This document shows positions 24,723 to 33,641 of a stretch of DNA of 55,906 nt, one piece after another. Origin of the DNA: an uncultured Lachnospiraceae bacterium (GTDB taxonomy: Bacteria; Bacillota; Clostridia; Lachnospirales; Lachnospiraceae). The notes under the pieces were generated by a model. It was not told the origin of the DNA, made no database searches, and saw nothing but the letters and a program-made list of their open reading frames with translations. Position numbers and translations under genes: made by a program. Numbering within the stretch: position 1 is the stretch's first letter; each line of letters begins with the position of its first letter. Location: positions 1-55,906 of the forward strand of contig CAMVHB010000009.1 in the NCBI GenBank assembly GCA_947167155.1, given 5' to 3'.

Positions 24723-25592
24723 ATGCTGAGGCTTGGAGTCAGATTTCACGATACTGCGGATGTACCCTTTGAAGAGAGGGTGCTTTGTGCGAGGGAGCAG
24801 GGTTTTTCCTGTGTCCATATTGCGCTCTCAAAGATCAAGGACCTCCCGGCTGATATAAAGGCTCTCACGCCCGGGTATGCCAATTATCTCAAGGAAAACT
24901 TTGACAAGGCAGGTCTTTCGGTTGCAGTTCTCGGGAATTATCTGAATCTCTGCGATCCCGATCCTGATAGGCTTAAGGGCATTTTGAAGAAGTATGAGGC
25001 TCATATCAGATTTGCTTCATATCTTCGCGCAGGTGTTGTCGGTACTGAGACAGGAGCTCCAAACTCCTCATATGATTGCTCGGATCGTGAGGCTGTGCGT
25101 TCTGAGGAGGCTTTTGTAGCCTTTAGAGAAAATGTCAAGACAGTGATAAGCTATGCAGAGCATTATGGCGTGACCTTTGCGATCGAGCCTGTGTATAAGC
25201 ATATCATTTATTCGCCGGAAAGGGCGCGGAGGCTTCTTGATGAGGTTGGTTCCGAGAACCTTCGCATTATCTTTGATCCGGTAAACCTCCTTGATCCGGA
25301 CAGACTTGAGGAGAGGGACGATGTCCTGAAAAGGGCGATGGAGCTTCTTTCCGAGGAGATCGCGATAATTCATCTAAAGGACTTCATTCCCGAAAAGCGG
25401 GAGGACGGGGCGATCAATATGAAGCCCTGTGGCTGCGGTCTTGGGGCTATGACCTATGATGACATCATTGAGTTTGCGGTCAAGCAAAAGCCATTCATAG
25501 AAGCGACTCTTGAAAATACCACCCCCGGCGACGCGACAGAATGCAGGAAATACATTGAAGGAATAATCAGGAAGTACGAAAATGCTGGATGA
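24723..25592 (+). CDS. Sugar phosphate isomerase/epimerase-like TIM-barrel protein
   Basis: A 289-residue member of the AP-endonuclease-2-like TIM-barrel superfamily, with metal-ligand segments FAIEPVYKH, RIIFDPVNLL and AIIHLKDFIPE and a terminal glutamate strand (PFIEATLENT). Relatives isomerise or epimerise sugars, inositols or keto acids. The specific substrate is unknown; its position between the importer and the glycosidases suggests a uronate or an unsaturated uronate. ATG 24723 is two bases after the ATPase stop, and the gene overlaps the next by 11 bases. Cytoplasmic, no signal peptide. Confidence 0.82.
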   Translation: MLRLGVRFHDTADVPFEERVLCAREQGFSCVHIALSKIKDLPADIKALTPGYANYLKENFDKAGLSVAVLGNYLNLCDPDPDRLKGILKKYEAHIRFASYLRAGVVGTETGAPNSSYDCSDREAVRSEEAFVAFRENVKTVISYAEHYGVTFAIEPVYKHIIYSPERARRLLDEVGSENLRIIFDPVNLLDPDRLEERDDVLKRAMELLSEEIAIIHLKDFIPEKREDGAINMKPCGCGLGAMTYDDIIEFAVKQKPFIEATLENTTPGDATECRKYIEGIIRKYENAG

Positions 25593-26730
25593 AAAACTGA
25601 AAAAAGAAATAATGGGGTATCTTGACTACCTCCTTGAAAATTCCACAGCCGAGAGGCCCTTGTGGAATAAGGAGATCGAGGACAGTTCCCAGGAAAACAA
25701 ATGGAATTATATAGACGGATGTATGCTCCTTGCAGTGCTTTCCCTATATGAGAAGACAAAAGAGGAGCATTATTTTTCGTTTGTAAAGGATTTCATTGAT
25801 TACTTTGTGACGGAGGACGGAAATATCAAGACCTACTCGGTCGAGGAATACAATCTTGACTCCGTGAACTGCGCCCGCGCTCTTTTCCCTATCTATGAAA
25901 GGACGGGAGAAGAGAAGTACAAAAAGGCTCTTGACCTCGTTCGTTCGCAGCTAGAGACCCAGCCCCGTACCGCTTCCGGTAATTTCTGGCACAAGAAGAT
26001 ATACCCCGATCAGGTCTGGCTTGACGGGCTTTTTATGGCGCAGCCTTTTTATCTTCGTTATGAGACAGAATTTGCCAAGATGGCAAAGGCTTCCGATGTA
26101 TTGAAGCAGTACAGGAATGTAGAACAGTTCATGAAGGATCCCGAGACGGGGCTTTATTATCATGGCTATGATGAGTCGAGAAAGATGCCCTGGGCGAATC
26201 CCATCACAGGCTGCTCGCAGAATTTCTGGCTCAGGTCTCTTGGCTGGTTTGCGCTTTCGCTTGTTGATACATTGTCAGAACTTTCAGAGACTCTTTATTA
26301 CGAAAAGCGCTATCTTATGAGTCTTCTCAAAGACCTTATTGATTCCATTCTGGTATTCCAGGACGAGGGCGGTATGTTCTGGCAGGTTGCGAATTTCCCC
26401 GGTAGAGAGGGGAATTATCTTGAAACCTCCGGAACGGCACTGATCGCCTGCGCTATCCTTCGCGGTGTCAGGCTTCATTTCCTTCCCGAAAAATATTTGC
26501 CATTCGGCGAAAAGGCCTTTTACGGGATAGTAGACAGGTATTTCTCCTATTCAGAGAAAGACGGGATCAAGCTCGGCGGGATCTGCCTTGTGGCGGGACT
26601 CGGTGGAAAGAAGATGAGAGACGGCTCTTATGAATATTATCTTTCCGAACCGGTCGTTGAGAATGAGTCAAAGGGGGTTGCACCTTTCCTTATGACCTTT
26701 GTGGAGCTTCTGCGGGAGGACGAAGACTGA
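25582..26730 (+). CDS. GH105 unsaturated galacturonyl/rhamnogalacturonyl hydrolase
   Basis: A 382-residue (alpha/alpha)6-barrel enzyme of the YteR/YesR type, which hydrates the double bond of unsaturated uronides left by pectate or rhamnogalacturonan lyases. The catalytic acid region is visible as QVWLDGLFMAQPF (Asp148) and the second Asp in NLDSVNCARAL (Asp93). No signal peptide, so cytoplasmic. Length is standard. The released 4-deoxy-uronate would feed KduI and KduD encoded just downstream. The gene overlaps both neighbours. Confidence 0.93.
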   Translation: MLDEKLKKEIMGYLDYLLENSTAERPLWNKEIEDSSQENKWNYIDGCMLLAVLSLYEKTKEEHYFSFVKDFIDYFVTEDGNIKTYSVEEYNLDSVNCARALFPIYERTGEEKYKKALDLVRSQLETQPRTASGNFWHKKIYPDQVWLDGLFMAQPFYLRYETEFAKMAKASDVLKQYRNVEQFMKDPETGLYYHGYDESRKMPWANPITGCSQNFWLRSLGWFALSLVDTLSELSETLYYEKRYLMSLLKDLIDSILVFQDEGGMFWQVANFPGREGNYLETSGTALIACAILRGVRLHFLPEKYLPFGEKAFYGIVDRYFSYSEKDGIKLGGICLVAGLGGKKMRDGSYEYYLSEPVVENESKGVAPFLMTFVELLREDED

Positions 26731-28304
26731 TGGGCTTTTCCGAGGTAGGTGTTTTTTCGCGCGGCTTTGTGATAGAGAGGGAGAACGAGGATTTTTTCGA
26801 GAGCGAAGAAGCTGCGAAGGTCTTCGTAAACGACACCCTTGTGAAGGAAACGAAGGAAAATGTGATCAGCATTTTCTCGCTCAAGCCTGATACGGTATAT
26901 GATGTCAAGGTTGTTGATTCTTCGGGTACTTCTGAAAAAAAGATAATAACAAAATGCGAATCTGTCTGTCTGAATGTCAAAGTCTTCGGAGCCAAGGGCG
27001 ACGGAGTAAATGACGATACAGAGAGCATATCCTGCGCTATAGCAGCCTGCCTTCCCGGCGGTACTGTTTTTGTGCCTGCGGGAACATATCTGGTAAGACC
27101 CTTATTCATGAAGGATAATATCACCCTTTATCTTGACAAGGGGGCTGTGCTCCTTGGCGAGACCGACAGGACGAAGTATCCGATCCTGCCGGGAATGGTA
27201 TTTTCCGAAGACTGGGACAAGGAGGAAAACTTCGGCTCATGGGAGGGAAATCCGCTTGATCAGTTTGCTTCGCTTATCACCGGAGTGGGCGTGAAGGATC
27301 TCTCAGTGATAGGAGAGGGCACCATCGACGGGAATTCCCAGAATTCCGACTGGTGGGTGGATGTGCGCGTGAGAAGGATCGCATGGCGCCCCAATCTTGT
27401 TTTTTTGAACAGATGCAGAAACGCTGTATTTGCAGGTATTACAATAAAGAATTCCCCCTGCTGGGCGGTTCATCCCTATTATTGCGATGATGTGAGCCTT
27501 ATTGATCTTTATATCGAAAATCCTTCCGATTCACCCAATACCGACGGGATAGATCCCGAGTCCTGCATCAATACGCTGATACTCGGGACGACGATATCGG
27601 TCGGGGATGACTGCGTCGCGGTAAAGAGCGGAAAGCTCTATATGGCAAGGCAGCATTTCAGAAGGACAAACAAAGTTACGGTCAGAAACTGCAGATTCAT
27701 GAGCGGACACGGCGGAGTCACGATAGGCTCCGAGATCTCAGGCGGCGTCGAGAATGTATATGTGACAAAGAGCATATTCAAGGATACCGACCGCGGGATC
27801 AGGATCAAGTCAAGAAGAGGCCGCGGTGACAGGGCGCATATCTCCGGGATCGTCTGTGAAAATATGCTGATGGACGGAGTGAGGATGCCGCTCACCGTGA
27901 ATATGTTCTATTTCTGCGATCCGGACGGGCACAGTCCTTATGTTCAGACGCAGGAGGCGCTTCCTGTTGATGAGGCGACACCTTCGATCGGATTGATAGA
28001 ATTTCGTGATATGACCTGCAAAAATACCGAGAACTGTTTTGTATGCGCTTACGGGCTTCCGGAGCGTTATGTCGAAGGAATAAAGATAAAGAACGTAAAT
28101 GTTTCGTTCGTTTCTCCTGAGAAGCGGCGTCCGGTGCTTCCCGTGATGATGGATGATTTCCCGGAAATGGCAGGGAAGAGCATGTTCTTTAAGAATATCG
28201 ACTCGGTTGAGATCGAGAACGTCGTGATAGAGGGCGAGGCTATAGAGGAGCCCGAATTCATCAATGTCAAAGAATTAAAAAAAGATGACCTGAAGATAGG
28301 ATGA
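26730..28304 (+). CDS. GH28 polygalacturonase (probably exo-acting, cytoplasmic)
   Basis: A 524-residue enzyme. Residues about 1-80 form a small beta-rich domain (FN3-like by pattern); from LNVKVFGAKGDGVNDDTESI onward it is a right-handed beta-helix. The GH28 catalytic motifs are intact: SPNTDGID (about residue 270), GDDCVAVK (about 292), SGHGG (about 325) and RIKSRRGRG (about 357). No signal peptide, so it should trim imported oligogalacturonides to galacturonate for UxaC. The N-terminal domain is a feature of exo-polygalacturonases. The start ATG overlaps the GH105 stop (TGATG). Confidence 0.93.
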   Translation: MGFSEVGVFSRGFVIERENEDFFESEEAAKVFVNDTLVKETKENVISIFSLKPDTVYDVKVVDSSGTSEKKIITKCESVCLNVKVFGAKGDGVNDDTESISCAIAACLPGGTVFVPAGTYLVRPLFMKDNITLYLDKGAVLLGETDRTKYPILPGMVFSEDWDKEENFGSWEGNPLDQFASLITGVGVKDLSVIGEGTIDGNSQNSDWWVDVRVRRIAWRPNLVFLNRCRNAVFAGITIKNSPCWAVHPYYCDDVSLIDLYIENPSDSPNTDGIDPESCINTLILGTTISVGDDCVAVKSGKLYMARQHFRRTNKVTVRNCRFMSGHGGVTIGSEISGGVENVYVTKSIFKDTDRGIRIKSRRGRGDRAHISGIVCENMLMDGVRMPLTVNMFYFCDPDGHSPYVQTQEALPVDEATPSIGLIEFRDMTCKNTENCFVCAYGLPERYVEGIKIKNVNVSFVSPEKRRPVLPVMMDDFPEMAGKSMFFKNIDSVEIENVVIEGEAIEEPEFINVKELKKDDLKIG

Positions 28305-28334
28305 TTTTTTCATAGAAGGAGGTTTTCATTAAAG

Positions 28335-29198
28335 ATGGAGCTTCGTACTGCAGCATCCCCGAAGGATGTAAAGTATTATGACACAAAGAGACTCAGGGAG
28401 GAATTCCTTGTAGAAAAGGTCTTCAGAAAGGACGAGATATATCTTGTTTATTCTCATATAGACAGGATAATATTCGGCTCCGCAGTTCCTGTGGAAAAGG
28501 AGCTGAAGCTCCTTGCCGGAGACGAGCTTCGGGCTTCGTACTTCCTTGAGAGAAGAGAGCTTGGGCTTATCAATATCGGTGGCGACGGCGTTGTTACGAT
28601 AGACGGGAAGGAATATTCAGTCATTTCCCGGGACGGAATGTATATAGGAATGGGCTCAAAGGACATATCCTTCAAGTCCTGCGATCCGAAGAATCCCGCG
28701 AAATTCTATCTGAACTCGGCACCTGCCCATACGACATATCCGACTGTGCTTATCAAGCGAGAAGGCACAGCAGGAGAGGGAGAGGTTGTGATCAAGCCCG
28801 AAAACAAGAAGGAACTTGGCTGTCTTGAGGATGCAAACCACCGCACAATAAACAAATATATCCTTCCGGGACAGGTTGAGTCCTGCCAGCTTGAGATGGG
28901 ACTTACTCATCTCGAACCCGGTTCCATCTGGAATACCATGCCCTGCCACACGCATGACAGAAGGATGGAGGTTTATCTTTACTTTGATATGGAGCCCGAC
29001 GCTTTCGTGATGCATTTCATGGGAGAGCCGACGGAGACAAGGCATATCATCATGAGGAATGAGCAGGCAGTGATCTCGCCCTCATGGTCTATCCACTCCG
29101 GCGCGGGTTCGAGAGCCTACACCTTCATCTGGGGAATGGTTGGGGAAAACCAGGACTTCGATGATATGGATGATGTGAGGAATGAGGATCTTCTCTGA
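28335..29198 (+). CDS. kduI: 5-dehydro-4-deoxy-D-glucuronate isomerase
   Basis: A 287-residue zinc cupin that isomerises 4-deoxy-5-ketouronate to 2,5-diketo-3-deoxygluconate. The metal ligands are visible in [17 protein letters not shown] (two His and a Glu) and in [12 protein letters not shown] (the fourth His). The N-terminus ([20 protein letters not shown]) is the family signature. ATG 28335 follows GAAGGAGG. It follows the GH28 gene by 30 bases and precedes kduD. Confidence 0.96.
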   Translation: MELRTAASPKDVKYYDTKRLREEFLVEKVFRKDEIYLVYSHIDRIIFGSAVPVEKELKLLAGDELRASYFLERRELGLINIGGDGVVTIDGKEYSVISRDGMYIGMGSKDISFKSCDPKNPAKFYLNSAPAHTTYPTVLIKREGTAGEGEVVIKPENKKELGCLEDANHRTINKYILPGQVESCQLEMGLTHLEPGSIWNTMPCHTHDRRMEVYLYFDMEPDAFVMHFMGEPTETRHIIMRNEQAVISPSWSIHSGAGSRAYTFIWGMVGENQDFDDMDDVRNEDLL

Positions 29199-29257
29199 TA
29201 GACAGTATTTATGTTTAGCCGCAGATTAGTAATAGTTTAAAACAGGAGGTAAAGAAG

Positions 29258-30109
29258 ATGGGCAACATGTTGGATCAGTTCAAGCTTACGGACAAGGTAG
29301 CATGGATCACGGGAGCAAGCTACGGTCTTGGTCTTGCTTATGCTACGGCTTATGCTGATGTTGGCGCGAAGATCGTTTTCAACGACATCAACCAGGAACT
29401 CGTTGACCGCGGGATGAAGGAGTACGAGAAGCTCGGGATCAAGGCTTACGGCGCTGTATGCGATGTCACGAACGAGGAACAGGTCAATAAGTTCGTAGCT
29501 GATGTTGAAAAGGAAGTCGGTTCCATCGACATCCTCGTAAACAACGCAGGTATCATCAAGAGGATCCCGATGGTTGAGATGAAGCTTTCCGAATGGAACG
29601 CAGTCATTAATGTCGATCTTACGGGACCGTTCATCTGCTCAAAGGCTGTTCTTCCCGGAATGATAAAGAAGGGCTATGGAAAGATAATAAACGCATGCTC
29701 CATGATGTCCGAGTTCGGACGTGAGACGGTTTCCGCTTACGCGGCAGCAAAGGGTGGTCTCAAGATGCTCACAAGAAATATCTGCTCTGAGTATGGTCAG
29801 TACAACATCCAGTGCAATGCAATAGGACCCGGCTATATAGCTACACCTCAGACACAGCCCCTCCGTGAGAAGCAGGCTGACGGTTCAATGCATCCATTTG
29901 ACAGGTTCATCCGCTCAAAGACACCGGCTCAGCGCTGGGGTCACACGGAAGACCTTATGGGACTTGCTGTTTTCCTTGCTTCACCGGCTTCAGATTTCAT
30001 CAACGGACAGGTTGTTTACATTGACGGCGGTATCTCCGCTTATATCGGACAGGATCCTTCGAACCTTGACGAGTCAAAGTTCAAGGATGAGGACGTTCAG
30101 AAAATTTGA
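29258..30109 (+). CDS. kduD: 2-dehydro-3-deoxy-D-gluconate 5-dehydrogenase (KduD type)
   Basis: A 283-residue short-chain dehydrogenase. NAD(P) motif TGASYGLGLAYA and NNAG are present, and the catalytic Ser-Tyr-Lys lie in ACSMMSEFGRETVSAYAAAK. It reduces 2,5-diketo-3-deoxygluconate to KDG, which joins the galacturonate branch at KdgK. The gene has a strong AGGAGG site before ATG 29258. It is the last gene of the pectin enzyme run, followed by a terminator. The extra C-terminal residues (after SAYIGQDPSNLDESK) are slightly longer than E. coli KduD. Confidence 0.94.
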   Translation: MGNMLDQFKLTDKVAWITGASYGLGLAYATAYADVGAKIVFNDINQELVDRGMKEYEKLGIKAYGAVCDVTNEEQVNKFVADVEKEVGSIDILVNNAGIIKRIPMVEMKLSEWNAVINVDLTGPFICSKAVLPGMIKKGYGKIINACSMMSEFGRETVSAYAAAKGGLKMLTRNICSEYGQYNIQCNAIGPGYIATPQTQPLREKQADGSMHPFDRFIRSKTPAQRWGHTEDLMGLAVFLASPASDFINGQVVYIDGGISAYIGQDPSNLDESKFKDEDVQKI

Positions 30110-30126
30110 TCCATTCCTCTTTTCTA

Positions 30127-30165
30127 TGGGGAAAGCGTGATGTGTCGCGCTTTCCCCACATTTTT
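30127..30165 (+). terminator. Rho-independent terminator after kduD
   Basis: TGGGGAAAGCG (30127-30137) pairs perfectly with CGCTTTCCCCA (30148-30158), followed by CATTTTTG. It closes the ABC-to-kduD transcription unit. Confidence 0.85.
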
Positions 30166-30206
30166 GTTTTAGGAAACTAGAAATCAGAATTTCGTTTCTT
30201 TCACTA

Positions 30207-30235
30207 TTCCATTTGGAAACGGAATGTGCTATAAT
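30207..30235 (+). promoter_or_regulatory. Extended -10 promoter and palindrome before the GPH symporter
   Basis: A perfect -10 TATAAT (30230-30235) preceded by TG (extended -10) has only a weak -35. Upstream of it, TTCCATTTGGAA (30207-30218) is an inverted repeat where -35 contacts would be, a likely activator or repressor site. The leader to 30315 holds no recognised riboswitch. Confidence 0.5.
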
Positions 30236-30315
30236 AGTTTTCGGTAACGGGGGATGGTACCTGAAGCCGCGTAGGATGTGGTTTTTGTAGGAAAAGATAA
30301 TAAGGGGGACCAGAA

Positions 30316-31761
30316 ATGGAGGAAACAAGAAGTCTTACCGGAAGGGAAAAATTCGGCTACTCGCTCGGAGCAGTCGCGAAGGACATGGTATATATGCTTT
30401 CAGCATCCTATGTCCTTTATTATTTTCAGGATATAATGGGCGTGAGCGCCGTGGCGATGGGGATCATACTTCTGGTAGCCCGTATCTTTGACGCCTTCAA
30501 CGATCCCATCATGGGCATCATAGTTGCAAAGACGAAGACGAAGATAGGTAAGTTCAGACCCTGGCTTCTGATCGGTACTCTTACAAATGCCGTTATACTC
30601 GTTTTGATGTTCTCGTGTCCTGTCAATCTTTCTCCCGCAGGTCTTATAGCCTATGCTGCGGCATTCTATATCCTCTGGGGCGTTACATACACGATGATGG
30701 ATATTCCCTATTGGTCAATGATCCCCGCTTTCACAAAGGGCGGCAAGGAGAGAGAGGGACTTACCACTCTTGCACGTTCCTGCGCAGGCGTTGGTTCTGC
30801 CATTATCACAATTATCACAATGATATGCGTCCAGGCTCTTGGAAAAGTTTTTGCAGGCGATGCCGGCTCTGTTGAGAGGGTGGGCTTCCAGTGGTTCGCT
30901 ATCATAGTTGCCGCGATCTTTGTTGTGTTCATTATCATTACCTGCGTTTCCGTAAAGGAAAGGTCGACCGTTGATATGAAGACAGCGACCGTCGGACAGA
31001 TGTTCAAGGCCCTGTTCCAGAACGATCAGGCTGTTGCTGTGGTACTCGCTATCGTGGTCGTAAACTTCTCGATCTACATTACATCAAACCTTGTCATTTA
31101 TTTCTTCAAATATGATTTTGGCGGTCACGACTGGTACAATTCCTACACCCTGTTCAATACCTTCGGCGGAGCGATCCAGGTGCTTTCGATGATGATATTC
31201 TACCCGCTGCTCCGTAAATGGTTCAACTCCATAAAGATCTATTTCATAGCGATGATGATGTGTATAGTAGGCTATGCAACGCTTCTTATCATAGCCTCCA
31301 CAGCGATGAGCAACGTGTTCATTCTTTTCATCCCGGCCTTCTTCATCTTCGCTGCAAACGGAATGCTCTCTGTGCTGACCACGGTATTTCTGGCGAACAC
31401 CGTAGATTATGGCGAGTTGAAGAATCACCGGAGGGATGAGTCGGTCATCTTCTCGATGCAGACCTTTGTCGTGAAGCTGGCTTCCGGTCTTTCAGCTCTC
31501 GTTGCTTCGCTTGCGATCCAGATCTTCAATTTCACATCCGATACAGCTGTTACGGAAGCGGAAAAGACCATCGACTTTTCAGAGGGCGTAGAGCTTTCGC
31601 AGAAGATGGGGATCAGGATGACGATGACTCTCATTCCGATCGCAGGTCTCATATTCGCGATAATATGGTTCAAGAAGCGCTACAAGCTTACTGATGAAAA
31701 GATAGAGGAAATTGCTGCTGAGGTAAAAAAGCAAAGAGCACTTGACAGCAAGGCGAATTAA
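30316..31761 (+). CDS. GPH-family sugar:cation symporter (MFS)
   Basis: A 481-residue, twelve-helix transporter of the glycoside-pentoside-hexuronide family. The opening TGREKFGYSLGAVAKDMVYM, the conserved loop FDAFNDPIMGIIVAKTKTK plus GKFRPWLLIG, and helix IV-V motif DIPYWSMIPAFT are diagnostic. It imports a glycoside or hexuronate with H+ or Na+. Its own extended -10 promoter and position right after kduD suggest uptake of galacturonate, an unsaturated uronide or a short oligomer, complementing the ABC system. It ends 17 bases before the DUF815 gene. Confidence 0.92.
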   Translation: MEETRSLTGREKFGYSLGAVAKDMVYMLSASYVLYYFQDIMGVSAVAMGIILLVARIFDAFNDPIMGIIVAKTKTKIGKFRPWLLIGTLTNAVILVLMFSCPVNLSPAGLIAYAAAFYILWGVTYTMMDIPYWSMIPAFTKGGKEREGLTTLARSCAGVGSAIITIITMICVQALGKVFAGDAGSVERVGFQWFAIIVAAIFVVFIIITCVSVKERSTVDMKTATVGQMFKALFQNDQAVAVVLAIVVVNFSIYITSNLVIYFFKYDFGGHDWYNSYTLFNTFGGAIQVLSMMIFYPLLRKWFNSIKIYFIAMMMCIVGYATLLIIASTAMSNVFILFIPAFFIFAANGMLSVLTTVFLANTVDYGELKNHRRDESVIFSMQTFVVKLASGLSALVASLAIQIFNFTSDTAVTEAEKTIDFSEGVELSQKMGIRMTMTLIPIAGLIFAIIWFKKRYKLTDEKIEEIAAEVKKQRALDSKAN

Positions 31762-31777
31762 ATAGGATAATGAATCC

Positions 31778-33121
31778 ATGTATGGATTATTATCTGAACT
31801 CATAGTGTATCGTTCAATAGGAGAGCATCCGATAATCCGGAGGCTCTCCTCTTTGTATCGCGCTCTTTCTGAAAAGGAAAAGTTCGGGGAGTCGCTTTCC
31901 GCGAGCCGTGACCTTCGATCAGAGGAGTGCGCTATTGTTCATATGCTTCTTGATCTTGCGACTAGTTGCGGCTTTGACAAAAATCTCTGGCAGGATTTCA
32001 TTGCATATCTCATTGCGATGACGGAGACTCCCTATACGCTTGTATCAGAGAGGGCAAAGAGAGCTGAAGGCTCGGTCCTCTCCTTTGTGACCCATGATAT
32101 TGATATCTTAAGGCAGCTCTTTCTCTGGGACTTTTCAGCGCTTTCGAGCAGCCTGTCAGCAGATCATTTCTCGGTCATCACCTCATACAAAGCAATCCCG
32201 AAGGAGGAGCGGATATACAACAAAAATGTCTCGATCAGGGTGAGGGAGCTTTCGGACGGGATACTTAATGCTCTTTTACGCGGGGCTGATGTTGAAAAAA
32301 AGAATGAAGCCATGCTCTCCGTGATCACGGATTTTTACGCGAAATACGGGGTTGGTCTTTTTGGCATGAATCAGGCCTTTCGGCTCGATGAGGAGAAAAA
32401 CGGTGCGATCGTGCCTGTCACTTTGAAAGGTAATGAGAGCCTCGAAAAGCTTATAGGCTATGAATCGCAGAAGAGAGCGCTCATAGAAAACACCGAAAGC
32501 TTTGTGAAGGGGCTGCCGGCAAACAATGTCCTTCTTTACGGTGACGCCGGAACAGGAAAATCAACCTCTGTGAAGGCTATACTGAACCGTTATTATGATG
32601 ACGGACTTCGTATGATAGAGGTCTACCGGCACGAGTTTAAGTTTTTAAATCATGTGATCGAGGCCGTCCGGAACAGGAATTACAGATTTATTATCTTCAT
32701 GGATGATCTTTCCTTTGAGGAGTCGGAGTCGGATTACAAATATCTGAAGGCCGTGATAGAGGGCGGGCTTTGTCCCGCACCTGAAAATGTGCTAATATAT
32801 GCGACATCCAACAGACGGCATCTTGTGAAGGAGACCTGGTCTGACAGGTCGGATCGGACAAATGACGAACTGCATCGTTCAGATACCGTATCCGAGAAGC
32901 TTTCGCTTTCCGACAGGTTCGGGCTGAAGATAGGCTTTTTCAAGCCTTCAGAGCCTGAATATTTTGAGATTGTAAAGGGGCTTTCGAAGAGAGTGAAGGA
33001 CCTTTCGATGTCTGAGGAGGAACTGATTTCCGAGGCCCGTAAGTGGGAGATGGGAGGCGGCGGTCTTTCGGGCCGCTCTGCTGAGCAGTTCATAAGATCG
33101 ATAGAAGGAAAAAAGGTGTAA
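31778..33121 (+). CDS. DUF815-family AAA+ ATPase
   Basis: A 447-residue protein with a helical N-terminus (about 1-190) and an AAA+ core: Walker A YGDAGTGKSTSVKA (about residue 253), Walker B IIFMDDLSFEESESDYKYLK (about 307). After it come the sensor ATSNRRHLVKET and the terminal GGGLSGRSAEQFI. DUF815 proteins resemble DnaA/IstB-like ATPases; their function is not established. ATG 31778 is weakly supported by an AGGA 12 bases upstream. It precedes a basic-tailed small protein by four bases and lysA, an arrangement seen in clostridia as far as I recall. Confidence 0.85.
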   Translation: MYGLLSELIVYRSIGEHPIIRRLSSLYRALSEKEKFGESLSASRDLRSEECAIVHMLLDLATSCGFDKNLWQDFIAYLIAMTETPYTLVSERAKRAEGSVLSFVTHDIDILRQLFLWDFSALSSSLSADHFSVITSYKAIPKEERIYNKNVSIRVRELSDGILNALLRGADVEKKNEAMLSVITDFYAKYGVGLFGMNQAFRLDEEKNGAIVPVTLKGNESLEKLIGYESQKRALIENTESFVKGLPANNVLLYGDAGTGKSTSVKAILNRYYDDGLRMIEVYRHEFKFLNHVIEAVRNRNYRFIIFMDDLSFEESESDYKYLKAVIEGGLCPAPENVLIYATSNRRHLVKETWSDRSDRTNDELHRSDTVSEKLSLSDRFGLKIGFFKPSEPEYFEIVKGLSKRVKDLSMSEEELISEARKWEMGGGGLSGRSAEQFIRSIEGKKV

Positions 33122-33125
33122 GAAT

Positions 33126-33641
33126 ATGCTGCTTGAGGAATGGGAAAAGGCCGGGGCAAAGTGCGGCGCGGCGACGGCGCTTACTTATCCCGCTGAGATG
33201 GAGATATTTACGGTAGAGGACGAACGTGTCGGTGTTAGGCTCAATTTCAATATCCCCGGAGGCGAGCATTTCATGTTCGCATACTCCGACTGGATCGATC
33301 TTTTAAGGCGACTTTTCAATACCGACAGGCTTTCCGAGAACTTTGATGAAGACGTAAAGGAAAAGCTTACAAAGTACTTCGACCTCAATTCCTGGGTGAA
33401 GTTCAAAAAGCTCCTCGACGAAAACCAGGTGAGATATGAGATCGTTGATAACTGGAGCCTCTATGCTTTTTCCGGTAAGGGCCACAGTGACGACACCGAG
33501 AAGAAAAATCATGGTGCGAAAAACGGCGGACAAAACAACAAAAACCAGAGCTTTGAAAAAAACAAAAGACCAAGGAATTTCAACGGCAAGAACAGAAGGC
33601 CGAGAAGAGATAATGACAGACGGGATTTCACGAAGGAATGA
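33126..33641 (+). CDS. Unknown protein with basic, Asn/Lys/Arg-rich tail
   Basis: A 171-residue protein. Residues about 1-115 form an ordered acidic domain (GVRLNFNIPGGEHFMFAYSD, FDEDVKEKLTKYFDLNSWVK) with no family I recognise. Residues about 120-171 are a disordered, positively charged tail (NFNGKNRRPRRDNDRRDF) resembling RNA-binding extensions. It starts four bases after the DUF815 ATPase and overlaps the lysA start by four bases (ATGA), so it belongs to that operon. A nucleic-acid-linked role with the ATPase is inference. Confidence 0.7.
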   Translation: MLLEEWEKAGAKCGAATALTYPAEMEIFTVEDERVGVRLNFNIPGGEHFMFAYSDWIDLLRRLFNTDRLSENFDEDVKEKLTKYFDLNSWVKFKKLLDENQVRYEIVDNWSLYAFSGKGHSDDTEKKNHGAKNGGQNNKNQSFEKNKRPRNFNGKNRRPRRDNDRRDFTKE

